Under the pieces are notes generated by a model, which saw only the letters and a program-made list of their open reading frames with translations, searched no databases and had not been told where the DNA came from. From Planctomycetaceae bacterium (lineage in GTDB: Bacteria > Planctomycetota > Phycisphaerae > Phycisphaerales > SM1A02), in the NCBI GenBank assembly GCA_027490145.1, contig JAIXYQ010000014.1, forward strand, positions 89,534-153,533: a DNA stretch of 64,000 bases, given 5' to 3'. The translations under genes and the position numbers were made by a program. Shown piece after piece: positions 53,279-61,370 of this stretch (its first letter is position 1; each line of letters begins with the position of its first letter).

Positions 53279-55318
53279 TCACTTCAAGCCTTCGATCACC
53301 GCAGCCCGTTCCTCGGCGCTGAGCCCGAGGAGGACCTCGCGATTCATGGCGACGTACGCATCGTTGCCCAGGACCCTGATCGCGTTGGCTCGCACAGTCC
53401 CCATGTCGTGCCCCGCACGCGGCACGCGAGGATGACGCACGAGCGTCTCGATCGTCGCACGGTTGGCGACCTGGCCGGCCTCGAGCGGTGCGGCGGCGAG
53501 CGTCCACAGCAGGTCGAGCTGGCTCAGCGTCGGGGCATCGATCAACTCGATCGCCTGCGCCACGGCGTCGAGGTTGCGCCACAGGAACAGCGGCATCAGT
53601 GCCGTCGGCGCGGACTCCTTCGCCACGCCGGCCTTCATGGCGTTGGCCCAGACCGTGCCCGCGAACTCCGGCTTGCCGAGCCGACCGACGCAGCGCATGG
53701 CCGCGATCGCATTGGCACCCGTCGGAGCCGCATTCATCGCCTTGATGGCCTCGATCGCCGCTGCTTTCACGTCCACCAGGCCATCACGAGGCTCGGCGGC
53801 CACGACGGCACCACGGAGGACACCCGGCGATGGGGTCCACAGCGGGTCACCGATCGTCTGCACGCGCCAGCAACGGTCACCCTCGCCCTCGAGCCAGCGC
53901 CCCGCCACGAGCAGCGGCACGCCGACGGCGATCCGCTGCGCCACGAGGGCCGGCGGCACGAAGGCATTCAGCATCGGTTCGTGCACCGAACCCACATAGG
54001 CGAAGACGCCGTGATCGAGCCACCGCGCGCCCACGCAGATCGGCGATTCCGGCGCCGCGAGGCTGAACGAGTGGATCATGTGCAGGCCCATCGGGCGCGT
54101 GATCGCGGGAATCTCACGCACGCCGGTGTCCTGGTCCTGCAGGATGGTGAACGTGTCGAGGTTGCCCATCGAGTTGATGAACTCGAGGTCTGGACCCCAG
54201 CCCGCCGCCGCACGCTGTCGCCACGATGAGATGCCGCCCGGCGCGAACCGGATGGACTCGGCGGCGAACGCGGCCTTCTTGAGCAGCGCGGTCGCCTCGC
54301 CCACCTCGTACTGGCGTGCCCCTGCATTCGAGGGATACGCCGGGCAATCATTGAGCCAGGTACTCCTCTGCACCAGGAAGAGCGAACACATGGCCGCATA
54401 GGCACTGCGCGCTTCGCTCCCGAAGATCCAGCCGGCCACCGCCCAACGCCGCGGCGTCCGACCTTCAGCGATGCGGCACACGGCATCGGTCGTGGCGATC
54501 GGTTCGCCGCGCTTCGCGGGGCCGAAGGGCGATGCGAACTCGACACGCTCCCCCGGCATGCCCTTGCCGGCCATCGATCGGCAGATCGTGACGGCATCGA
54601 CCTCGTCACCGAGCCCGTTCCATGCGAGTCCGGTGGCGGCCACGGCGTCACGCACCGCATCGCACAGCGCCGTGGTGCGGTCAGGATCGAGTTGATCGTT
54701 CGGCGCGCCCCAGTTGCCCGTCAGCGATGCGAGGACCTGCCCCCGGCCGGCGGCCAGCGCCACTGCCGCGGGCCAAGCCGGATCCGCCGGGTCAACGAGC
54801 ACCACGCCGATCGACGGAACGCCGCGCGCGGCCAACGCTTCCTTCATCGACGCCGCGCCCGGCACCCAGGCATGTGCGGCCGCCGACTCGATGGCCGCTG
54901 CGAGCGCATCCCCCGACGGCCCCGCGCCGACCGATGCGCGGCGGAAGACCCGCTCGGGCGCGAACGCCTGGAGGAACAGCGGCGTGAAGTGATCGTCCTC
55001 GATCAGGACCGGCCAACGACGGTCGATCGTCCACTGCCGGATCTCGTCCAGGTAGGTCGCGCCATCCGGAACGAGCACGACCTGGTTGAGCACGGCCTGC
55101 TTGCGCGCGAGCATCTCGCTGCGGACGCCGAAGCGTAGGGGAAACGGAATCTGTTCCGGTTGGGGCGCCGCGGCGGCTGGTGCATCCTGCCTCACGGCCG
55201 GGGCTGCCTGCGGCGCAGCCGATCCCTCGCCCACGGCGACCACGGGTGCCGTGACGCACGCAGCCAACGCGAGCCAGGCGCAGAAAGTTCCACCAGGACG
55301 CTTCGTGGGATCAGGCAT
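53279..55318 (-). CDS. Large secreted protein of unknown function
   Basis: 679 residues from the ATG at 55318, where a signal peptide begins (MPDPTKRPGGTFCAWLALAACVTAPVVA); the frame opens to 55414. Then come mixed alpha/beta segments. A central stretch with ARWLDHGVFAYVGSVHEPMLNAFVPP recalls the tail of caspase-like peptidase C25/TIGR03790-type secreted proteins, but without a visible Cys-His pair. The C-terminal third looks like HEAT-like helical repeats. It lies two bases from the glycerol-facilitator stop, so the two are probably co-transcribed. Confidence 0.65.
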   Translation of the reverse strand: MPDPTKRPGGTFCAWLALAACVTAPVVAVGEGSAAPQAAPAVRQDAPAAAAPQPEQIPFPLRFGVRSEMLARKQAVLNQVVLVPDGATYLDEIRQWTIDRRWPVLIEDDHFTPLFLQAFAPERVFRRASVGAGPSGDALAAAIESAAAHAWVPGAASMKEALAARGVPSIGVVLVDPADPAWPAAVALAAGRGQVLASLTGNWGAPNDQLDPDRTTALCDAVRDAVAATGLAWNGLGDEVDAVTICRSMAGKGMPGERVEFASPFGPAKRGEPIATTDAVCRIAEGRTPRRWAVAGWIFGSEARSAYAAMCSLFLVQRSTWLNDCPAYPSNAGARQYEVGEATALLKKAAFAAESIRFAPGGISSWRQRAAAGWGPDLEFINSMGNLDTFTILQDQDTGVREIPAITRPMGLHMIHSFSLAAPESPICVGARWLDHGVFAYVGSVHEPMLNAFVPPALVAQRIAVGVPLLVAGRWLEGEGDRCWRVQTIGDPLWTPSPGVLRGAVVAAEPRDGLVDVKAAAIEAIKAMNAAPTGANAIAAMRCVGRLGKPEFAGTVWANAMKAGVAKESAPTALMPLFLWRNLDAVAQAIELIDAPTLSQLDLLWTLAAAPLEAGQVANRATIETLVRHPRVPRAGHDMGTVRANAIRVLGNDAYVAMNREVLLGLSAEERAAVIEGLK

Positions 55319-55320
55319 GC

Positions 55321-56085
55321 TCACGACCCTACGGGCGCCATCGCGCTGAAGATCGCCACCGCCAGCAGCGCGCCCGCGATCGAACCGGCCACCGGGATCC
55401 AGGCATAGCCCCAATCACTCGGCCCCTTGCCCGGAATGGGCAACAGCGCATGCATCACGCGCGGCGCAAGGTCACGCGCGGGATTCACCGCGTAGCCGGT
55501 GGGCCCGCCCAGGCAGATGCCGATGGCGAAGACGAGCAGCCCGACCGGCAGCGCACCCATCGCACCGAAGTCGAGCGAAATCACGCGACCATCGTCCATC
55601 GTGCCCTGCGCCTCCTTCAGGCACAGGATGCCGAGCATCAAGACTGCGGCGGCGATCACCTCGACGAGCAGGTTGCTGCCCGGGGCCCGGATCGCCGGGG
55701 CATTGCAGAATGCGGCGAGCTTCGTTCGCGGGTCCTCGGTCAGGCGCCAGTGCGGCAGGTAGAGCAACCACACCAGGAACGCACCGAGCATGCCACCGGT
55801 CATCTGCGCTAGGCACAGCCGCACGCAGTCGTCGCGCGCCACCATCCCCATCGATGCCATGCCGATGCTGACGGCTGGGTTCAGGTGCGCGGGACCGCCG
55901 AGGAACGCCGTGCAGTACGCCGCCACATAGACGGCCAGCCCCCACCCCACGGTGATGATGAAGAAGCCACCCGGCTGCGACGGCGCGACCTGTCCCTTCG
56001 TCCGCGCGAGGATCACATTGCCCACCACACCGTTGCCGAGCAACACGAGCAGTACCGTACCCAGGAACTCCGCCGCAAGGTTCAT
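55321..56085 (-). CDS. glpF: MIP-family glycerol facilitator (GlpF-like)
   Basis: 254 residues, six membrane helices with the two half-helix NPA motifs HLNPAVSIG (69-71) and YAVNPARDLAPR. The Asp after the second NPAR marks an aquaglyceroporin rather than a pure water channel. The gene sits two bases from the secreted protein of unknown function. No glycerol kinase or dehydrogenase is near. Confidence 0.93.
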   Translation of the reverse strand: MNLAAEFLGTVLLVLLGNGVVGNVILARTKGQVAPSQPGGFFIITVGWGLAVYVAAYCTAFLGGPAHLNPAVSIGMASMGMVARDDCVRLCLAQMTGGMLGAFLVWLLYLPHWRLTEDPRTKLAAFCNAPAIRAPGSNLLVEVIAAAVLMLGILCLKEAQGTMDDGRVISLDFGAMGALPVGLLVFAIGICLGGPTGYAVNPARDLAPRVMHALLPIPGKGPSDWGYAWIPVAGSIAGALLAVAIFSAMAPVGS

Positions 56086-56211
56086 GCGTGGAGGCTACCG
56101 CCCGCGCGGGTGGCGCTCCACCGCACGCGCATCACGCGCGCCGCTCACCGAGCCGATGGCTCTGCCCATCTCTGCGCCCATCACCGAGACCAGACCGAGC
56201 CTCGGCGTCGA

Positions 56212-58785
56212 TCACGATTCGTACCGGCCGCGCTCGACCACTCGGATCGGGCGCAGTCGCGCGCTGGGGAGCACCGACTCCGGCACCGCGCGCCGCAAGC
56301 GCTCGGCGCCACGACGCTCGACCTCGTCGCGTTGCCAGAACGCCCATTGGGCCGCCAGACCCAAGGCGGCGCGCTCGGGCCACCGTGATCCGTCGGTGTC
56401 GCTCACGTTGGCCGCACGCAGGGCCTCGATCGATGCAACCAGTCGCTCCTCGACCTCCCGCAAGGGCTGCTCAAGATCATCCTTCAGGCCGAGCACCTCC
56501 ACGCGAAGGTCACCGGGCAAACTGGGATCGGCGAGCAACCGGTCCAGCACCGGCATGATCCGCTGGTGCTCGCGGAACGCCGGCGGCGCCGCCTCGGCCG
56601 CCATCGCGCGACGCAGCTGCCATGGGCCCTTGGGACCGAGGACCGCACCGAGATCACGCTCGAGGGCATCGACCATGGATGCCCGACGCTGTTCCAGCTG
56701 ATGGTGTGCATTCTGGAGCTGCTGGCGCCTCGCCTCGCTCTCCGCGTAGAAGGCTGCTCGCTCGTCGTTGCTCACCGCAGCCTGGTTTCTCCAGAGCGGC
56801 GCGCCACGGATCCACTCCGCGGCGAACGCATCGCGATTGTCGTTCGATTCCTTGGTCAGGGCGGTACTCATCGGTTCCACGGGCGCCACGACGGCGATCA
56901 GGGCATCGGGATCGATCCCGGGCGCCGCACACTCGAGCGCAGCGCGGACTGGATTCCCCTCCCCCGGGGCAGAAACCGAAACCCAGCGTGCATCGGTGGA
57001 ACCCATCACCGTGGCGACCCGCATGAACGCCGCCAGGGCTTCGCCCCGCTCACCAGCGAGCGCCGCCAGCGCGCGCCAGTACTCGTCATCAGCCGCATGG
57101 ACGCGCATCGCGAACTCGCGACGCTCGGCAAGGAATGCATCGATCCCGGGCTGCATGTCGGCCAGCGATTGACCGGCAGCGCGCTGCAGCACCTCGTGCT
57201 GCGCGGAACCCATGATGCGCTCCATCGGTCCCTGCTTCAGGGCCTCCAGTGCGGCGGTGTGCACCTCGGCGAGCGCGCGCATGGATGCGGCGGTGCCCTC
57301 GTCGATGCCGAAGACCACGACGCAGCGGTCAAGGAGCGCCGGATCAGGCTTGTGGCGCTGCCCCACCACCTCGTCCATCGGGTCAAACTCGATTGGTTCG
57401 TCCTCGGTGTCGGGCTCGATCGGGCCGAGCGCCAGGTCCACGCCCTCGAGCGCTGCCTCGCCGCGCGCGATGGATCGCGCGGATTGGGCCAATCGCCCGG
57501 CGAAGTCCGAAGCCTGCGCATCACAATCGGCGCCATCCGCGTACGGCTTCACGGCGGCCTGAAGTCGCTCACGGGCTGCCTCGGCCAGGGCATCGCGGCG
57601 ACCGGTGAGTTCCGCGAACTCCGCTTGGAGCCCTTGGGACTCCGCCTCGTCCCAGACCAGCGAGTTCGTGCCCAGCATGGTCCCCCTCACCCGCATGAGG
57701 CGGTCCTGCAGCGAGGCATCCTGCGCCACCCAGTCGTCCAGCACCGCACGGAGGGCAGCCTTGCCGGCGGCATCGATCGATGGCAGACGCATGAACGCCA
57801 CGGCCATCACCTCGACGCCCTGGCTGCGGTCGTTGGGCACACCGAGCGACGCAGCCAACGCGCGCCGCACACGCAGGGCGGGAATGGTGCCCAGCCGAGG
57901 CAGGATCGCGTCGCACATCGACAGCTGCTGCGTGATCATGGACGAGAGCGCCGACTGCGTCGTGCTCCAGCATGCACGATAGATCTCGGCGATCCGTCGT
58001 TGACCCGCCTCGAGGATGGCCTCGAGCTCCTCCAGGTCGTCACTGGATTCGAGGCGAGGCTCCTCAACCTGCCCACCTGCAGGATCCGCCTGATTGGGCT
58101 CCTTGGCCTGCTCCTTGGCCTGCTCCTCGGCCATGCGGCGCTCGAGTTCCGCACACTCCTGCCAGATCGCTGCGGCCTCGGCCTTCCGGTTGCTCGAGCA
58201 CTTTTCCGAGTCCACCCACTCCTTCAGCAATCGCCGCGCCGCATCACGGCGTGTGGCCCGATAGCGGTCCACCTCCGGCTTCAAGGCCAGCCAGGCTGCG
58301 TCATCACCATCGAGTGCCTCATGCAGCGCCTCACCCAGATCAAGGCCGATGCCCTCGATGGACCACTGGAGCACGCGCAGGCTCGCCGCTTGGTCGCGCC
58401 GGATCGCCACGCGCTCGATGGCGGCGGCATCGGCACCCGACACCAGGGGCGCGAGTTCCTGGAACAGCGTCGACTCGAGCTGTTGCTGCGCCATGCGCAG
58501 TTCCATCACCATCGGGCGCTGCGCTTCCTGGTCGCCGTTCGTGGCCACGATCACGCCGCGTGCCCGGTCATGCAACGGCTGGTGACCCTCCACGTACCGA
58601 CGGTGGGCGGCCTCGAAGGTATCCCAGTCCGTGACCACGCCGCCCGACTCCTCCTGCAGGAGCCGCACGAGCGCACTGATGTCGATCGGCTGGATCGCCT
58701 GGGCCATCTGCCCATGCGCCATCGATGCCGCTGCGGCAGCCGCCGCCCACGCCATCAGCGCGAGCAGGGCGCCGCGAAGGCTCAC
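56212..58785 (-). CDS. Large secreted helical protein, unknown function
   Basis: 857 residues from a GTG at 58785 that overlaps the stop of the DinB-like gene (GTGA). A signal peptide (SLRGALLALMAWAAAAAAASMAHG) begins directly after; longer frames up to 59070 lie antisense or in the DinB gene and are not used. The rest is mostly helical and charged, with long coiled-coil stretches (AECAELERRMAEEQAKEQAKE, ELEAILEAGQRRIAEIYRA, ESEARRQQLQNAHHQLEQRRA). No catalytic motif is visible. This is a typical planctomycete-type secreted protein of unknown role. Confidence 0.65.
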   Translation of the reverse strand: MSLRGALLALMAWAAAAAAASMAHGQMAQAIQPIDISALVRLLQEESGGVVTDWDTFEAAHRRYVEGHQPLHDRARGVIVATNGDQEAQRPMVMELRMAQQQLESTLFQELAPLVSGADAAAIERVAIRRDQAASLRVLQWSIEGIGLDLGEALHEALDGDDAAWLALKPEVDRYRATRRDAARRLLKEWVDSEKCSSNRKAEAAAIWQECAELERRMAEEQAKEQAKEPNQADPAGGQVEEPRLESSDDLEELEAILEAGQRRIAEIYRACWSTTQSALSSMITQQLSMCDAILPRLGTIPALRVRRALAASLGVPNDRSQGVEVMAVAFMRLPSIDAAGKAALRAVLDDWVAQDASLQDRLMRVRGTMLGTNSLVWDEAESQGLQAEFAELTGRRDALAEAARERLQAAVKPYADGADCDAQASDFAGRLAQSARSIARGEAALEGVDLALGPIEPDTEDEPIEFDPMDEVVGQRHKPDPALLDRCVVVFGIDEGTAASMRALAEVHTAALEALKQGPMERIMGSAQHEVLQRAAGQSLADMQPGIDAFLAERREFAMRVHAADDEYWRALAALAGERGEALAAFMRVATVMGSTDARWVSVSAPGEGNPVRAALECAAPGIDPDALIAVVAPVEPMSTALTKESNDNRDAFAAEWIRGAPLWRNQAAVSNDERAAFYAESEARRQQLQNAHHQLEQRRASMVDALERDLGAVLGPKGPWQLRRAMAAEAAPPAFREHQRIMPVLDRLLADPSLPGDLRVEVLGLKDDLEQPLREVEERLVASIEALRAANVSDTDGSRWPERAALGLAAQWAFWQRDEVERRGAERLRRAVPESVLPSARLRPIRVVERGRYES

Positions 58786-59282
58786 ATCGCGCTCCCGAGT
58801 CCCATCACCCGCCGCCAGGCGCTGACTTGGCCCAGGTGCATCATCTGGTGGTTGTTGCACAGGAAGAGCACGGCCTGACCGAGCACGGGAAAGCGTTCCT
58901 TGAACACGCCCTCGGCGGGATTCGGTCCCGCGAGCACGGCATCGTCGAGTTCCGTGAGCAGTTCCGCGATCTTCTGGTGGCCGGCCATGTAGTGCGCCAT
59001 CAGCGCATCCTTCGATGGATAGGTTCCGGCATCCACGCATGGGGCGCCGGCCTTGAAGAGGTCTTCCCAACCGGCGGGGTTCGCGATCGCACCGGCGTGG
59101 CCGATCAGCCCAGCCATGCGCGCCGGATAGATGCTCAGGTGGCCGATGTTGAAGGCCGCGCTGTTCATGTCCTTGAAGGGCATGCGCGCGAAGGATTCCG
59201 CGGGAATCCCCTGGCAGAGTTTGTCGGCGTAGCCGACGGTGGCGAGGCAGTCGTGAGCGATGCAGCTGGCGAAGAGTCCCAT
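58782..59282 (-). CDS. DinB/YfiT-family protein
   Basis: 166 residues. The four-helix metal-binding pattern of the DinB fold is visible: the first His in AFNIGHLSIYPARMAGLIGH, and the His pair in CNNHQMMHLGQVSAWRR. Such proteins bind one metal ion and some transfer thiol groups. The role is not known. The start overlaps nothing; the stop overlaps the start of the large helical protein, and both are likely on one transcript. Confidence 0.75.
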   Translation of the reverse strand: MGLFASCIAHDCLATVGYADKLCQGIPAESFARMPFKDMNSAAFNIGHLSIYPARMAGLIGHAGAIANPAGWEDLFKAGAPCVDAGTYPSKDALMAHYMAGHQKIAELLTELDDAVLAGPNPAEGVFKERFPVLGQAVLFLCNNHQMMHLGQVSAWRRVMGLGSAM

Positions 59283-59375
59283 GGTGGGTCGGATCCTAGC
59301 AACGCCATGTCAGGATTGAGTGCCGCGCCGGCTCAGCCGCCAAACACGCGTGAACGCGGCCGCGCTCGTGTTCAG

Positions 59376-60440
59376 TCAGCCACCAAGCACGCGTTCACAG
59401 ACCGCCGCCGCCACGGCCGGATCAGTCGTGCCGTGCACGATCGCCCGCCCGTCCATGAACACGGTCAGTTCGAGCGCCGCACCGCCGCATCGCGATGGGT
59501 CGAGCGTGCCCCGCACCAGCCCCTCGCCTGCGGTGAACGATCCCGATGGCGCCAGCCGAGCCAACCAGCCCGCCTGGTCCAGCACCGCCGCGACCGCCGG
59601 CCGCACCTGCACCGCATGGCGCCCGCAGAGCACCGCGGTCGCCGCACCCGAAGCCCCCTCGAGCCAGTCGAATCGCCGCCCCACGCAGCACGGGCACGCC
59701 GGATCGCGTGCCACGCTGATCGAGCGCCAGGATCCCTGCGCGGTGTCGATGCTGACCAAGGCCGGCACCGTGGGTGGCATGCCGGCCAGGATCGGCAAGC
59801 CAAGCGACACGCTCGCACCAGCGGCAATGGCGATGCTCGAGCCCAGCACACCCGCGCTGTCGCAGGTTCCCAGTGCACCCGTCGGCGGCGCATCCGGCCA
59901 GACGCAGCGCAGGCATGGCCCACCAGCGTGCACGAGCATCGCGCGCGCCTGCGTGGCGATCGCCGCGCAGTAGACCCACGGCCGTCCATCGCGCACGCAT
60001 GCATCGTTCAGCAGGTAGCGCGGCTCCATGGCGTCGAACCCGTCGAACACCAGGTCGATGCCGTCGAGGTAGTCGTCGATCGACTCGCGCTCGATCGAAT
60101 CGACCCAGGCCTCGATGCGCGCCGATGGATCGATCGTCTGCAGCCGCGCGCGTGCGGCCAGCGCCTTGGGCACGCCCAGGTCCGCCTGCGCGAACAGCGT
60201 CTGCCGCTGCAGGTTGCTCGGTTCGACCACGTCCCGGTCCACGATCACCACGCGGCCCACGCCCGCGCGCACGACCAGGTCGGCGACCGTGCACCCAAGC
60301 GCGCCGCAGCCGGCCACGAGCACGCTTGCTTGCCGCAGCCGATCCTGCGCCGGGCCGCCGAAGCCGGCAACCAGCCGCTGCCGATCATGACGGCCCGCAT
60401 CAAGCACGGCGCGGCGCTCCGTGTGCGGTGGGTGCGGCAT
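59376..60440 (-). CDS. ThiF/MoeB/HesA-family E1-like adenylyltransferase
   Basis: 354 residues. Nucleotide-binding VLVAGCGALGCTVADLVVRAG with RVVIVDRDVVEPSNLQRQTLF (the usual DxDxVxxSNLxRQxLF), then GFDAMEPRYLLNDACV, and the paired zinc cysteines CLRCVWPD and CPCC are present. TCDSAGVLG holds the likely catalytic Cys. Such enzymes activate a sulfur-carrier protein such as ThiS or MoaD. No carrier gene is nearby. The C-terminus (KLTVFMDGRAIVHGTTDP-type, about 330) recalls a ubiquitin-like or rhodanese-linked tail, but is short. Confidence 0.88.
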   Translation of the reverse strand: MPHPPHTERRAVLDAGRHDRQRLVAGFGGPAQDRLRQASVLVAGCGALGCTVADLVVRAGVGRVVIVDRDVVEPSNLQRQTLFAQADLGVPKALAARARLQTIDPSARIEAWVDSIERESIDDYLDGIDLVFDGFDAMEPRYLLNDACVRDGRPWVYCAAIATQARAMLVHAGGPCLRCVWPDAPPTGALGTCDSAGVLGSSIAIAAGASVSLGLPILAGMPPTVPALVSIDTAQGSWRSISVARDPACPCCVGRRFDWLEGASGAATAVLCGRHAVQVRPAVAAVLDQAGWLARLAPSGSFTAGEGLVRGTLDPSRCGGAALELTVFMDGRAIVHGTTDPAVAAAVCERVLGG

Positions 60441-60489
60441 GGATGGGCGCGGCGTGCGGCAACGCGGGTCAGTCTAGGATCCCGATGCC

Positions 60490-60897
60490 ATGTTCAACGA
60501 ACTCATCGAGCCCCTCGCGTCGGTCAAGTTGCTCACGGGTGCCATGCTGGCGATCCTCTTCCTGCAGTCCGGCATCGACAAGGTGGCGGATTTCTCGGGC
60601 AACCTGGCCTGGCTCAAGGGCCACTTCGCCAACTCACCGCTCAAGGGCCAGGTCAAGCCCATGCTGGTCACGGTCACCATCACTGAACTCGCCGCGGGCG
60701 CACTCTGCGCGGCCGGCTCGGTGCGGTTCGCGCTGCAGGGCGATGCGTCCTGGGCGATCGCCGGCGCGCAGCTGGCTGCGCTCAACATCGTGATGCTCTT
60801 CTTCGGCCAGCGCCTGGCCAAGGACTACGCCGGCGCCGCGTCGCTCGTGCCCTACTTCATCCTCAGCGCCGGCGCCGTGCTGCTGCTGCGCGCGTGA
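60490..60897 (+). CDS. DoxX-like small membrane protein
   Basis: 135 residues with four membrane helices (about 12-30 LLTGAMLAILFLQSGIDKV, 58-80 LVTVTITELAAGALCAAG, 92-110 AIAGAQLAALNIVMLFF, 117-133 ASLVPYFILSAGAVLLL). The FxxSGxDK pattern near the start is typical of the DoxX/DoxD-like superfamily, which is linked to quinone or thiol redox at the membrane. The ATG at 60490 is used. A partial decayed copy of its last third lies 220 bases downstream. Confidence 0.75.
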   Translation: MFNELIEPLASVKLLTGAMLAILFLQSGIDKVADFSGNLAWLKGHFANSPLKGQVKPMLVTVTITELAAGALCAAGSVRFALQGDASWAIAGAQLAALNIVMLFFGQRLAKDYAGAASLVPYFILSAGAVLLLRA

Positions 60898-60940
60898 GGG
60901 CTGCGGTCGCCGCCCTCACCGCAGGCTGGTCACCGTTACA

Positions 60941-60981
60941 AACCATGCAGATTCGTTTCGAGGCGACGAGTTTGCATGGTT
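60941..60981. repeat. 16-bp stem hairpin downstream of the DoxX-like gene
   Basis: AACCATGCAGATTCGT (60941-60956) pairs with ACGAGTTTGCATGGTT (60966-60981), with two G-U pairs and a 9-base loop. It has no T tail and AT content unlike the surroundings. It could be a weak terminator, a structured RNA or a mark of a past insertion (the outer nine bases AACCATGCA form an exact inverted repeat). Confidence 0.6.
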
Positions 60982-61115
60982 CCCTGTCCGCACGATGCGG
61001 CGAGCATCGCGCGCGACGGCCGCGACCGCTTCGAGATGTGCCACGGGATCGAGGCGCTCCCCGTCACGGCCATCGGCGCGCTTGACCGCCCGACGCGGAA
61101 GTGATGGCCGTCGGT

Positions 61116-61236
61116 CGCTGCTGCTGCCGCGCGCAATGTCGTGCTGATCTTCTTCGGCCAACGAAAGGCCAATGCAGCTCCAGCGCCGCGTTGCTCGTGC
61201 CAGACTTCATCCTCAATACTGCCGCGGTGCTTCCGG
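61116..61236 (+). pseudogene. Decayed partial copy of the DoxX-like gene
   Basis: It matches the last part of the gene at 60490-60897: NVVLIFFGQRKA corresponds to NIVMLFFGQRLA, then a one-base deletion shifts the frame, and LLVPDFILNTAAVL corresponds to SLVPYFILSAGAVL. The front part is missing or unrecognisable, there is no good start, and the end runs on. The rest of the gap 60898-61370 holds the hairpin above and nothing else. Confidence 0.75.
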
Positions 61237-61370
61237 CCACGTTGTCCCGACCCGCGCGACAGCGAGAACGCCTGCAGGTCGCTCGACTGCGTCAGAAGTA
61301 CCTCAGACGATTGGAGTCCGATCAGACTGAGTGAACAACCGGGTCTTGGCGTCAGAGCAGTGCAAGTAAG

